Below, piece by piece: positions 50,174-58,865 of a stretch of 64,000 nucleotides of DNA (positions are counted from its first letter, which is position 1; the number at the start of each line of letters is the position of its first letter). This stretch comes from Cytophagales bacterium (GTDB taxonomy: Bacteria > Bacteroidota > Bacteroidia > Cytophagales > Cyclobacteriaceae), in contig JAFLBR010000004.1 in assembly GCA_017303795.1 (NCBI GenBank), forward strand, positions 186,001-250,000, in the 5' to 3' direction. Position numbers and translations under genes: made by a program. A model generated the notes under the pieces. It had not been told where the DNA came from, ran no database searches, and saw only the letters and a program-made list of their open reading frames with translations.

Positions 50174-53140
50174 ATGAAAATCGTAAAGAAAATTCTGATT
50201 GGTCTGGCTCTTGTTTTTGTGCTGATAATTGCGGCCGCGTTTATTCTGCCGGTTGTGTTTAAAGACGACATCAAGGCTGCTATCGATAAAGAAATAGAGA
50301 AGAACGTAAATGCCGATGTGGTTTTTGATGTGAATAACTTCAGCTTATCGTTGTTCCGGAATTTTCCCAGCGTAACGGTAGAGATAAAGGAGCTGGGTGT
50401 GTTTAACCGCGCACCATTTGAAGGAACGCCTTTGTTTGTGATTGAGCGCCTGGAGGCTGAGGTTAACCTGAAGGATGTGCTTTTCGGAGATCAGTTACGC
50501 CTGAAGGGTATTACGTTGGTTGATCCACAAATTACGATTAAAGTATTAGCCGATGGTCGCGCTAATTACGATATCACCTATCCTTCAACCGATACCACTA
50601 CTGTGGAGGAAGAACCAAGTTCGTTTTCTTTTGGTATCGACCATTGGGAGATTGTGCATGGCGAAGTAATTTATGACGATGCCTCGATTCCGTTTTATAC
50701 ATCTATTGCCGGGCTTAATCACTCCGGTAGCGGAGACTTTAGCGAAAAAGCGTTTGACCTTAAAACCAAAACCGCAATTGAAAGTATTACGGTTCGCTTT
50801 GATGGTGTAGAATACATCAGCAACAAACAGGCGGTTGTTGATGCGGTTATCGGAATAAGTGAAGAATATTCGCTTTATACCTTTAAAGAAAACGTAACGC
50901 GCTTAAACGACTTTGCCCTGAGTGCCAATGGTTGGTTTAAAATGAATCCGAACGATTTCGGAATGGACATTTCATTCAGCAGTCCGGAGAATACTTTTAA
51001 AAGTTTGCTCTCGTTGGTGCCCGGTGTTTACACGCAGGATTTCGGTAAGATTGAAACCAAGGGCGATCTGGCATTTTCGGGGTTTGTAAAAGGTACGTTC
51101 AGCGATACACAAATGCCCGCCTTTAACTTCAACCTGAAAGTTGATGATGCCATGTTTAAATATCCTGATCTGCCAACAGCCATTACCAACATTAATATGG
51201 ATTTGCTTGTAGATAACAAAACAGGTGTAATTGAAAACACTTTAGTGGATCTGAAAAAACTGCATCTCGATTTTGGAACCAACCCGGTAGATGCGCGCAT
51301 GTTAATCGAAAACCTGAAAGACTATCGGATGGATGCACAGGTAAAAGCATCGCTTAACCTGGCTGAACTGGGAAAGATGTTCCCCATGGAAGGTTTAAAC
51401 ATGGCCGGTTTGTTTTCGGTTGATGCCTCCGCCAATGGTGTGTACGATAGCTTGAAGAAAATTATTCCGGCCGTAAATGTGGCTATGGCTTTAAAAGATG
51501 GCTACGTTAAATCGGCTGAGTTTCCGTTGCCGCTTGAGAAGGTTCGGTTTACATCATCAGTTAAAAATACTTCCGGTAAAATGGCCGAAACATTTATTAC
51601 CGTTACTGATTTTGGAATGGTAATGGATGGCGAAAGCTTTGGTGGGAATCTAAGCCTGCAGAATCTGGACGACTACACATGGGATTTGAATGCCAAAGGT
51701 GGAATTGATCTGGAGAAGATCACAAAAATATTTCCGGTGGAAGGCATGACGCTTGCCGGAAAAGTAAAAGCCGATCTGGAAACAAAAGGTAAATACTCGG
51801 ATGTAGAAGCAAGCCGTTACGATAAACTTCCTACCAGCGGCAGTGCATCCTTAAAAGATTTCAAATTCACTATGACAGATTTGCCTTATGGAGTAACCAT
51901 ATCGCATGCCGATGCTGTGTTCGATCCTAAAAAGATTGAACTTAAAAATACTACCGGTACCATTGGTAAAAGTGATTTCGCGGTAAGCGCGGCCATCAGC
52001 AATTACATTGGTTATGTGTTTGGCAACGAAACCATAAAAGGAAATGTAAACTTTAATTCAACCCTGTTGGATTTGAACGAGTTTATGACCGACACGGAAA
52101 CAACAGAAACTACGGACAGCGCTTCGATGGGTGTTATTCCGGTTCCCCAGAATATCGATTTCATTCTCCACTCCAACATCAAAACTGTAAAGATGATGGA
52201 CTTTGTAATCAGCAACGCTGCTGGTGATGTGATTGTAAAAGATGGAGTTGCTAATCTGAATGGCATTAAGTTCAATTTATTAGGTGGTGCATTTACCGTT
52301 GCCGGAACATACAATACCAAAGACATCAATCACCCCTTATACGATTTCGGTTTAAAGATTGATAACATGAGTGTGCAGCAAGCCGCTAATTCGTTTTCGA
52401 TTGTAAAAACCTATGCGCCTATTGCGGGATTGGTTAACGGAAACTTCGGTACTGATTTTAAAATAAGTGGTGAACTGGGCCAGGATATGATGCCTTTGAT
52501 GAATACCGTAAATGGAAGTGGTTTGATTAAGGTAGCACAAGCTGCGCTTACACAATCTAAACTTGTTTCGGGTATTACATCGTTAACCAAGCTGAGCGAT
52601 GCCGATAATGTTACACTGAAAGATGTGTTGATGTCGGCTACTATTAAAGATGGACAACTAAGTGTAAAGCCTTTTGATGTAAAATTCGGTAGTTATGTTA
52701 CTACTGTAAGCGGCACCACAGGTATTGATGGCAGCATTAATTATGGATTGAAAATGAATGTGCCTGCCGGAAAATTAGGGGCGCAATTCCAGGGTTTGGT
52801 TAATCAATATACAGGTGGTAATAACTCCACTTCCGAAATTCCACTTAACATTGGTTTGGGTGGTTCGTTTACCGATCCGAAAGTAACGTTGCTGGCGCAA
52901 GAGCAAAAAGAACAAGTGAAAGAAGCGGTTACCGCTGCCGCCCAGGAAAAAGGCAAACAAGCCGTGCAGGATTTACTGGCTGGCGAAAAACCAAAAGATG
53001 CAATCAACAGTTTACTGAATCCTAAAAAAGATACTACAAAAACAGCCGCAACAGATTCTACAAAAACAGATTTAAAACAGGATGCTCAGAAAGCATTAGA
53101 GAACAAACTTCAGAATTTGCTGAAGAAAAAGAAGAATTGA
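50174..53140 (+). CDS. AsmA family protein
   Basis: 988 residues. A single N-terminal anchor (MKIVKKILIGLALVFVLIIA) is followed by a very long periplasmic beta-rich domain of repeated strands, as in AsmA/TamB/YhdP bridge proteins. Typical pieces are LKGITLVDPQITIKVLADGR, RFDGVEYISNKQAVVDAVIG and GSINYGLKMNVPAGKLGAQF. The last 80 residues are Lys/Asp-rich and helical (KEQVKEAVTAAAQEKGKQAV, QKALENKLQNLLKKKKN). Proteins of this group form bridges for phospholipid transport between the membranes. A terminator follows at 53163. Confidence 0.9.
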   Translation: MKIVKKILIGLALVFVLIIAAAFILPVVFKDDIKAAIDKEIEKNVNADVVFDVNNFSLSLFRNFPSVTVEIKELGVFNRAPFEGTPLFVIERLEAEVNLKDVLFGDQLRLKGITLVDPQITIKVLADGRANYDITYPSTDTTTVEEEPSSFSFGIDHWEIVHGEVIYDDASIPFYTSIAGLNHSGSGDFSEKAFDLKTKTAIESITVRFDGVEYISNKQAVVDAVIGISEEYSLYTFKENVTRLNDFALSANGWFKMNPNDFGMDISFSSPENTFKSLLSLVPGVYTQDFGKIETKGDLAFSGFVKGTFSDTQMPAFNFNLKVDDAMFKYPDLPTAITNINMDLLVDNKTGVIENTLVDLKKLHLDFGTNPVDARMLIENLKDYRMDAQVKASLNLAELGKMFPMEGLNMAGLFSVDASANGVYDSLKKIIPAVNVAMALKDGYVKSAEFPLPLEKVRFTSSVKNTSGKMAETFITVTDFGMVMDGESFGGNLSLQNLDDYTWDLNAKGGIDLEKITKIFPVEGMTLAGKVKADLETKGKYSDVEASRYDKLPTSGSASLKDFKFTMTDLPYGVTISHADAVFDPKKIELKNTTGTIGKSDFAVSAAISNYIGYVFGNETIKGNVNFNSTLLDLNEFMTDTETTETTDSASMGVIPVPQNIDFILHSNIKTVKMMDFVISNAAGDVIVKDGVANLNGIKFNLLGGAFTVAGTYNTKDINHPLYDFGLKIDNMSVQQAANSFSIVKTYAPIAGLVNGNFGTDFKISGELGQDMMPLMNTVNGSGLIKVAQAALTQSKLVSGITSLTKLSDADNVTLKDVLMSATIKDGQLSVKPFDVKFGSYVTTVSGTTGIDGSINYGLKMNVPAGKLGAQFQGLVNQYTGGNNSTSEIPLNIGLGGSFTDPKVTLLAQEQKEQVKEAVTAAAQEKGKQAVQDLLAGEKPKDAINSLLNPKKDTTKTAATDSTKTDLKQDAQKALENKLQNLLKKKKN

Positions 53141-53162
53141 TTTTGTAATCAACAATTATTGA

Positions 53163-53192
53163 AAAGGCTCGCAGGTGCGGGCCTTTCTTATT
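53163..53192 (+). terminator. Terminator of the AsmA gene
   Basis: Stem AAAGGCTCGC and GCGGGCCTTT (53163-53172 and 53177-53186) with loop AGGT, followed by CTTATTT. Confidence 0.75.
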
Positions 53193-53216
53193 TCATGAGC
53201 ATCTTCCTGTCTTCAA

Positions 53217-53244
53217 GTATCGTCTCCCGCTTCGGGGACGATAC
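53217..53244. repeat. RAYT-associated palindrome (family C), copy 1
   Basis: 28 bases with arms GTATCGTCTCC and GGGGACGATAC (one wobble) around the CGCTTC region. Same orientation and same preceding CTTCAA(G)-type and following ACAAACCG bases as copy 3 at 53756. Confidence 0.85.
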
Positions 53245-53253
53245 AAACCGAAA

Positions 53254-53665
53254 TCAATATGCTGGACCCACATCTTTATAATGCGTAATCATTACCTGCT
53301 TGTGAGGAATGTTGAGTTCATAAAAGCATGCACTTGAGTGTGGGTATTCTATGAAATTTGGGACAAGGCTCCATTTGCCACTAACGGGATTAGCGTGCAC
53401 GTATTCCAGTTTTTGTAAGATAAATCTTTCTGTGTAGCACGGTATTGATTGATTTCTCTCCGCTTTGGACATAAATAAGAACATGCAGATGGTTGGGCAT
53501 TATTACTAAGCCGACAACTTGATGATTGTCTCTTATCAAAATGTTGAACCATTTATATATTTCGTCATATAAATTTGTGATTTCTATCAAAGGAATCCAG
53601 GCATGGCATGTGAAAGAACAAAAATATACCTGATCGGTTTCGGGTTGCGTTCTCTTTATTGCCAT
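53254..53665 (-). pseudogene. REP-associated tyrosine transposase (IS200/Y1-like), internally deleted and frameshifted
   Basis: Starts at ATG 53665 (MAIKRTQPETDQVYFCSFTC). It keeps the first half of the Y1/RAYT fold, including the HUH metal motif in VIMPNHLHVLIY. It then changes frame near 53437-53445 and resumes as YTERFILQKLEYVHANPVSG and EYPHSSACFYEL, the usual C-terminal end. Full-length family members I remember have several tens of residues between these blocks, including the catalytic Tyr helix, so a deletion with frameshift is inferred. The element cannot move by itself. The stop of the remaining frame is TGA at 53254. Confidence 0.85.
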
Positions 53666-53689
53666 TGAATAAAGATAGTATTTTTGTTT

Positions 53690-53715
53690 GCATCGTCCTC
53701 TGCGAGAGACGATGC
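53690..53715. repeat. RAYT-associated palindrome (family C), copy 2, inverted
   Basis: Arms GCATCGTC and GACGATGC around CTCTGCGAGA. Read on the minus strand it aligns with copies 1 and 3 (CATCGTCTC core). It ends 25 bases upstream of the transposase start codon. Confidence 0.8.
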
Positions 53716-53755
53716 GTGAAGTTCTAATATCTCTTTAAAAGCATTTCCCCTTCAG

Positions 53756-53783
53756 GTATCGTCTCCTGTTTCGGGGACGATAC
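53756..53783. repeat. RAYT-associated palindrome (family C), copy 3
   Basis: 28 bases with arms GTATCGTCTCC and GGGGACGATAC around TGTTTC. Both flanks match copy 1 (preceded by CTTCAG, followed by AAACGG). Confidence 0.85.
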
Positions 53784-53829
53784 AAACGGGTTCATTTTAC
53801 CATCTTTATTTTAGAGTATCTTGCACAAG

Positions 53830-54993
53830 ATGTTTTCTCAGGCTAATAAAGTTCGCGCGCTTTACTTTCTGGTGTTCTCGTGCACTGCCTCGTGGTTGCC
53901 CATCTTTGCCGACCATCTTAAAGCACAAGGACTAACCGGAATAGAAATTAGCCTGGTGCTAAGTGCAACTCCCGTTATGATGTTACTCATACAGCCGTGG
54001 TATGGAGTGCTTGCCGATAAAATTGGTATTCGTAAATGTTTGATCGCCTCCACGCTATTCGCGGCATCAAGTTTTTTATTGTTCCTGTTACAGGGCAATT
54101 TTATTTTTCTGATTGGTGCCACCATTGCTATGTCGGTATTCTATAACGCACTACAACCGTTGCTGGATAGTGTAACGCTGGGATTGGTTCAGGAACAACC
54201 CAAACTCAACTACGGAAGTCTTCGTCTGGCGGGTGCAGCGGGTTGGGCTTTTACCGGAATTACGGTTGGTTATTTCATCACGTCAATCAACACCAGTGTC
54301 ATTTTTATTGCTTCTTCGCTCAGTTTGTTTCTGGCCTTTTTCATTTCGCTTTCGCTGAGTGATTTTCGCGTTGATGCAAAAACCATCGCGCCTGAAAAAC
54401 AAAATCTAAAAGCCGTATTACAAAACAAAATGCTTTTGTATTTGCTCGCTGCGGTATTATTGGTTTCCATAGGAGCAACCACCATTTGGAATTTTTATTC
54501 TATATACATGAAAGAAATAGGGGCAAGCGCTACGGTGGTTGGCTACGGACTTTCATTTCAGGGTTTGTGCGAGTTGCCACTGTTTTTCTTTTCAGCGATT
54601 ATTATTCAACGTCTTGGTATTAAGACTACACTGCTTGTAACCCTTGCTGCCACCACAATTAGATTGCTTTTATATAGTTGGGTTAACGATCCTCATTGGG
54701 CCATTGCTATTGAGTTGCTTCACGGTATTTCGTGGTCGTTGTTTTGGGTGGTGTGTGTAGAAAGTGTGAATAGTCTGGTGCCTGCGCAATGGCGCGCAAC
54801 AGGCCAATCTATTTTGTATGCCGTTTATTTTGGGGCGGGACAAATAGCGGGCAACTTCTGGACGGGCTGGCTTTACGACCAACAGATTTCTATTGGAAGA
54901 ATTTTTATGTTTAATGGATTGCTGGTGCTTGTTGTGGCGATCTTATGTAGTGTGCTGATCAACTTTAAAACTCAAGCCAAAAGTGTTTCCTGA
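53830..54993 (+). CDS. MFS transporter (MFS_1_like/LacY-type)
   Basis: 387 residues from ATG 53830 (a TTG at 53821 is possible) with 12 predicted membrane segments. The FADHLKAQGLTGIEISLVLS and QPWYGVLADKIGIRKCLIAS loops, and SLRLAGAAGWAFTGITVGYF, are typical of the MFS_1-like group that includes 3-phenylpropionate and oligosaccharide carriers. The substrate is unknown. Its 3' end overlaps the 3' end of the Rieske oxygenase gene by 22 bases on the other strand, so the two are convergent. It begins about 45 bases after a palindrome of the RAYT unit. Confidence 0.9.
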   Translation: MFSQANKVRALYFLVFSCTASWLPIFADHLKAQGLTGIEISLVLSATPVMMLLIQPWYGVLADKIGIRKCLIASTLFAASSFLLFLLQGNFIFLIGATIAMSVFYNALQPLLDSVTLGLVQEQPKLNYGSLRLAGAAGWAFTGITVGYFITSINTSVIFIASSLSLFLAFFISLSLSDFRVDAKTIAPEKQNLKAVLQNKMLLYLLAAVLLVSIGATTIWNFYSIYMKEIGASATVVGYGLSFQGLCELPLFFFSAIIIQRLGIKTTLLVTLAATTIRLLLYSWVNDPHWAIAIELLHGISWSLFWVVCVESVNSLVPAQWRATGQSILYAVYFGAGQIAGNFWTGWLYDQQISIGRIFMFNGLLVLVVAILCSVLINFKTQAKSVS

Positions 54994-56171
54994 ATTCCGG
55001 CTTGCATTCGGCCGAGATACCAATCTATAAATTTTGCCACATCAATTTCTGCAGGCGCATAGGGGCCGGGCTCATAGCCACTGGTTTCAATTCCTTTAAA
55101 ATTATTTTCGCATAGTTGCCAATCTTGTTCTCCGGTTATTTTCCAGAACTCAACCAAACGATTCACATCATAATCAACCCCCTCTTTTGCATCACCATCA
55201 ACCAGCCAGGCCAGATCAAGAATAGTTTCATGAGGGCCGGTGGCTGTGAGGCGCATAGTCCAGATGTAATCGCTTACGGCATCCATCCAGAAGTTAGGAT
55301 AACATACTAAACCAACTACTCCCGCATCGTGATCGCGATGATCGCCCATTGGTTTTGAGATAGCCTTACCATCTAAACTGTAAGTTGTAATTCCCGGTCG
55401 CAACGGATATCGAATTGCAAAGTGAAAGGAGTCATCCACAAAATTAACCGTATCGGTTGCAAGGCCTTTGCTTTTCCAGAGTTGTTGTTTGGTTAGTAAC
55501 TCGCTATCGGCCGACTCGCGCAGATTAGCCCCAATCACTGCGCTGCAATATTCCGGATGTGCCGGACCACAATGATAGCACTCGCGAAAATTTTCGGCTA
55601 CCAGTTTCCAGTTGGTTCGGAGGACATACTGTTTTTGATAAGCAACTTTTGCCTTATCTATTTGAAATGGTTGAACAAACGGAGCAAAGTCTTTGCGCAC
55701 CGGTTCAAAGTCGGGTGGAGAATCGTTCAACGAAATAAAGATTAACCCCGCCACCAACTCTATTGCTACCGGTTTTAGGCCATGTTGTTGTAAGTTAAAA
55801 TCATCGGGCATAAGTCGCGCTTTGTGTAGCGAGCCATCTTTATTGTACACCCATTGGTGATACGGGCACATAAGTTTAGTAGCATGACCTGATTGTTCCA
55901 AACAAATTAACGAACCCCGATGCCGGCAAGAGTTGTGGTGCGCAAACACATCGCCTTTATCGCCACGAATAATAATTACTGATTCGTTTCTGAGTTGATA
56001 AACAAAATAATCGCCCGGCTTGGGTATTGATGCGGTGGTTCCCGCAAAGAGCCAATACTTTTTCCAGATGAGCTGCCACTCAGCTTCGTAAACATTCTGG
56101 TTTAAGTAAAACGGTTTTGCCAGGCTATAGCCTGATTGGTGTTCGTCTATAAGCTGCTGAAGCGTTGTCAT
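54972..56171 (-). CDS. Rieske-type aromatic ring-hydroxylating oxygenase alpha subunit
   Basis: 399 residues. The N-terminal Rieske domain has C82-R-H84 and C102-P-Y-H105 binding the 2Fe-2S cluster. The C-terminal catalytic domain has ENFRECYHCGPAHPEY, with His200 and His205 as two of the iron ligands; an acidic ligand is expected in the C-terminal QDWQLCENNFKG region. The alpha subunit shape and absence of a beta subunit or reductase gene nearby suggest a single-component type such as glycine-betaine or choline/carnitine monooxygenases, so the substrate remains open. It is divergent from the LytTR gene. Confidence 0.92.
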   Translation of the reverse strand: MTTLQQLIDEHQSGYSLAKPFYLNQNVYEAEWQLIWKKYWLFAGTTASIPKPGDYFVYQLRNESVIIIRGDKGDVFAHHNSCRHRGSLICLEQSGHATKLMCPYHQWVYNKDGSLHKARLMPDDFNLQQHGLKPVAIELVAGLIFISLNDSPPDFEPVRKDFAPFVQPFQIDKAKVAYQKQYVLRTNWKLVAENFRECYHCGPAHPEYCSAVIGANLRESADSELLTKQQLWKSKGLATDTVNFVDDSFHFAIRYPLRPGITTYSLDGKAISKPMGDHRDHDAGVVGLVCYPNFWMDAVSDYIWTMRLTATGPHETILDLAWLVDGDAKEGVDYDVNRLVEFWKITGEQDWQLCENNFKGIETSGYEPGPYAPAEIDVAKFIDWYLGRMQAGIQETLLA

Positions 56172-56208
56172 TGTTTGGTAATCAAACTTAGTAAATGTTC
56201 TGGATTTG

Positions 56209-56243
56209 TTGTGGTGCGTTTCTTAAACACCGTACTATCTTTG
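56209..56243 (+). promoter_or_regulatory. Possible promoter of the LytTR gene
   Basis: TATCTTTG at 56236-56243 (exact TAnnTTTG) with a TTG at 56209-56211 (24-base spacing, long). The start codon is at 56254, so the leader would be only about seven bases. Confidence 0.33.
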
Positions 56244-56253
56244 ACCTTTTGCC

Positions 56254-57045
56254 ATGCATTCGCCTTCGGTAAAACAAGTTGTTGTGTTGTTGCCTGCTGC
56301 CCTTGGGTTGGCACATTTTTTTGTGTCGCTGGGCCACCACGAAACATTCACTGACCTTATTACACAACCGTGGTACTACGTTGATCTTGCTTTTGTTTCC
56401 GCAATCAGTTTTATTATTCTTTTCTATTGTCTTCTGGTGCACACTAATCTGGAAAACAAGCTGCCTTTGCGCAAGGTGCCAGTTAAGAGATTATTATGGC
56501 AAGTCGGGTTTGGTGTTTTTATTCCGGTGTTTCTCTCCTTCCTGTTAACTTTTGCCTACATGGCTTTTATCCTCAATCAGGATATCCGCACTACATCATT
56601 CTTTGTTTATGAATTTCCGATCAGTGCTGTGGTCATCGTGATGATCAACCTTGTGCTGATTGTATTTAGTCTCTGGGTTGTTGAGAAACCAATTAAAAGC
56701 CAGTCGTTTCCTTCTACACTTTTGGCCAGCCAGGGCAACAGAACTGTGCCGCTATCTATCCAAAGCATAGCTACTTTTTCCAAAGAAGGCGATCATTATC
56801 TGATTAAGACTTTCGATTTGCAACAATACATTTCGCCCTATCACCTGGAAGAACTTGAAGTGATGGTATCGCCAAACGATTTTTTCCGAGCCAACAGGCA
56901 GACGCTCGTTCATCGTGCAGCCTGCGGTCATTTTACAACCGATCGCTCAGGCAAGCTAACGCTGCATCTGTCCATCAAGCCTGACGAACCTATCAGTATT
57001 AGTCAGAAACGTGCAGCCGAATTCCGAACCTGGTTGGCCCAATAA
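56254..57045 (+). CDS. LytTR DNA-binding protein with N-terminal membrane domain
   Basis: 263 residues. Four hydrophobic segments (about 8-26, 42-64, 80-100 and 118-142) precede a C-terminal LytTR domain (about 160-262). Domain features: IQSIATFSKEGDHYLIKTFD, the YHLEELEVMVSPNDFFRANR core and TLVHRAACGHFTTDRSGKLT. It binds direct repeats in promoters and may sense a membrane signal without a separate histidine kinase. Start is ATG 56254; no other good start is near. Confidence 0.9.
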   Translation: MHSPSVKQVVVLLPAALGLAHFFVSLGHHETFTDLITQPWYYVDLAFVSAISFIILFYCLLVHTNLENKLPLRKVPVKRLLWQVGFGVFIPVFLSFLLTFAYMAFILNQDIRTTSFFVYEFPISAVVIVMINLVLIVFSLWVVEKPIKSQSFPSTLLASQGNRTVPLSIQSIATFSKEGDHYLIKTFDLQQYISPYHLEELEVMVSPNDFFRANRQTLVHRAACGHFTTDRSGKLTLHLSIKPDEPISISQKRAAEFRTWLAQ

Positions 57046-57171
57046 GAATTAATTTCGCTTTTGTTTCGCCTGACTTCAGAAGTAAATCTCCTGATTTCAA
57101 CCTGAATCGCGGCTAATCGTCCAACACTCCCGCAACTGTTTCCGTAAAGGCATGCATTAAAAATCATTTGC

Positions 57172-57729
57172 ATGAAACTTCTTTTTCTCAGTCTGCTGTC
57201 ACTGCTTCCAATAGTAAGTTTTGGACAGCACCAATTGCGCGCTGCCTACTTTGGCGAAACTATTACTCACTATGGATTAAAGATTGCCTACGATAAGTCT
57301 TTTAAGAAGTGGGATAAAACAAAAGAATCGGGCGCGGATATTAGAAAGGAATTTTTATATGGCGCCAGTTTCGCGGCCTTTCGCCATCCACATCAATTGG
57401 TGGGTTTGATTGCTTCGCCTGAAATAACCTGGCGAAGAACTGGCAAGCGTGGTGGCTTGATTGATGTAGCCTTTGCCCCAGCCTATTTTCGTTATTTCTA
57501 TGAAGGAAAAACCTATGAATATACCGGAACCGACTTCCGCAAAATTCCTTTAGCTGGCCGAAGCGCTTTTCTGCCAACACTGAGCCTGGGTGGTGGCCGC
57601 GATTTATCTGTTAGGCGTGAGATTCCTTTTATGTGGTACTACCGCGTAAATGTAATGCGGCAATATCCTTACAATTCATCTTCGCTTATGCGCTTTGCGC
57701 TGGAAGCCGGTGTGATTAAAAAATTCTAA
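57172..57729 (+). CDS. Exported protein, unknown, possibly outer-membrane beta-barrel
   Basis: 185 residues with signal peptide (MKLLFLSLLSLLPIVSFG then Q). The mature part is beta-rich with alternating polarity (AAYFGETITHYGLKIAYDKS, VAFAPAYFRYFYEGKTYEYT, RREIPFMWYYRVNVMRQYPY) and ends FALEAGVIKKF with a terminal Phe, a feature of outer-membrane barrel proteins. No family is recognised. It precedes the alpha/beta hydrolase by 11 bases, so the two are probably co-transcribed. Confidence 0.75.
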   Translation: MKLLFLSLLSLLPIVSFGQHQLRAAYFGETITHYGLKIAYDKSFKKWDKTKESGADIRKEFLYGASFAAFRHPHQLVGLIASPEITWRRTGKRGGLIDVAFAPAYFRYFYEGKTYEYTGTDFRKIPLAGRSAFLPTLSLGGGRDLSVRREIPFMWYYRVNVMRQYPYNSSSLMRFALEAGVIKKF

Positions 57730-57740
57730 AATATCTGAAC

Positions 57741-58739
57741 ATGAAATCTGTAATTCTTTCTTTCCTTTTCATTTCTGTTTTACTGTCGGCTTGCAACAAC
57801 GATGACGAGCAGAATATAACTCAAGACTTACGCTTGCGCCATAAAGGAGCAGACATGCCCATTTGGGTGCGCGGTAATATTGCTTCCGGAAAACTGATTT
57901 TGTATTTACACGGTGGCCCTGGCGATTGCGCCATGTGCTACCGCCACTACTTTAAAGAACTGGAAAAAAGTTATGGTTTAGCCTATTGGGATCAGCGCAT
58001 TGCCGGGTCTACTTCTGGTGTTACCGATGTAAGCACACTTACTTACACTCAGTTTTTAGAAGACACTGAATTGGTAATTGATTTACTGCGCAAACAATAT
58101 CCCAACGTTGATATTTATTTAATGGGCCACAGCTTTGGTGTGGAACTTGGTTGGCAATACCTGGCCAAGCCCACTAATCAGGCAAAAGTAAAAGGCTTTA
58201 TGGTGGTGAATGGAATCTATTCTTCCTATCGTTGGCTGTATAACATGCGCGAGTGGGTACTTGCCCGTGCTACAGAGTTGAATGATACTAATGCTAAAAA
58301 CTTTGCACTTGAAAATCCGCTGGAACAAGAATCTATTTTAAGCTATCCGTGGATTGAGCTATACCGCCACATGTATCGGCTAGAAGGAAATCCGGTTTCG
58401 CTTTACAGCGATGCTTCCTTTGTAAGCAATTATATTTTCTTTTCGCCTAACCTTACGTTTGCGCAGTTTACACATGGTAAACATTATGGAAATGTTACTG
58501 AAACCGATGGATTGGTTTTTGAGAAAGCCTATGATTTGCAAAACATCACCATACCGGTTGCGCTTTTCTGGGGCGAAAAAGATGGTGTGGTTCCGGTTGC
58601 CATCGCACACGAAACTCATGCTTTGTTAACTGAAACCTCAAGTGAGATTGTGCTGTTTAACGAATCGTGGCACGAGCCCTTTGTTACCGAAAACAAAAAG
58701 TTTATTGAGGCAACGCGTGTGTTTATGGATCGATATTAA
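57741..58739 (+). CDS. Alpha/beta hydrolase lipoprotein
   Basis: 332 residues with lipobox (LLSAC, acceptor Cys18). Hydrolase motifs: LYLHGGPGDCAMCYRHYF (oxyanion region), nucleophile elbow YLMGHSFGVELG, the acid in VALFWGEKDGVVPVAIAHET and the catalytic His in FNESWHEPFVTEN. It is prolyl-aminopeptidase-like in its first half (HGGPG), anchored in the envelope. The substrate is unknown. Confidence 0.88.
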   Translation: MKSVILSFLFISVLLSACNNDDEQNITQDLRLRHKGADMPIWVRGNIASGKLILYLHGGPGDCAMCYRHYFKELEKSYGLAYWDQRIAGSTSGVTDVSTLTYTQFLEDTELVIDLLRKQYPNVDIYLMGHSFGVELGWQYLAKPTNQAKVKGFMVVNGIYSSYRWLYNMREWVLARATELNDTNAKNFALENPLEQESILSYPWIELYRHMYRLEGNPVSLYSDASFVSNYIFFSPNLTFAQFTHGKHYGNVTETDGLVFEKAYDLQNITIPVALFWGEKDGVVPVAIAHETHALLTETSSEIVLFNESWHEPFVTENKKFIEATRVFMDRY

Positions 58740-58761
58740 AACCGAGGTTAATAAATTATTT

Positions 58762-58815
58762 ATTCGGCTCAAATCCTGGCAATTAATGAGCCGATTAAAG
58801 TGGATATTCGGCTCA
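58762..58815. repeat. Three copies of CGGCTCA/TGAGCCG in alternating orientation
   Basis: ATTCGGCTCA (58762-58771), TGAGCCGATT (58787-58796) and ATTCGGCTCA (58806-58815). The middle copy can pair with either neighbour. It lies between the convergent hydrolase and M48 genes. Confidence 0.55.
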
Positions 58816-58865
58816 TTGTCATTAACACTACAAAATCAAACCCCTAAAGGAATCAGGCAACTTTC

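Larger units (their letters stand above)
53217..53783 (-). mobile_element. REPtron-like unit: decayed RAYT with flanking palindromes
   Basis: A transposase remnant on the minus strand (53254-53665) is bordered by three copies of a family C palindrome (53217-53244, 53690-53715, 53756-53783). The middle copy is in opposite orientation to the other two and lies just upstream of the transposase start. This is the layout of REP-associated tyrosine transposase (RAYT) units. I see no target duplication. Confidence 0.75.

Noticed and set aside
53692..53783. Attachment site or integrase locus at the GC-rich palindromes
   Set aside because: No integrase gene is present; the transposase remnant of RAYT type and flanking palindromes explain the repeats.
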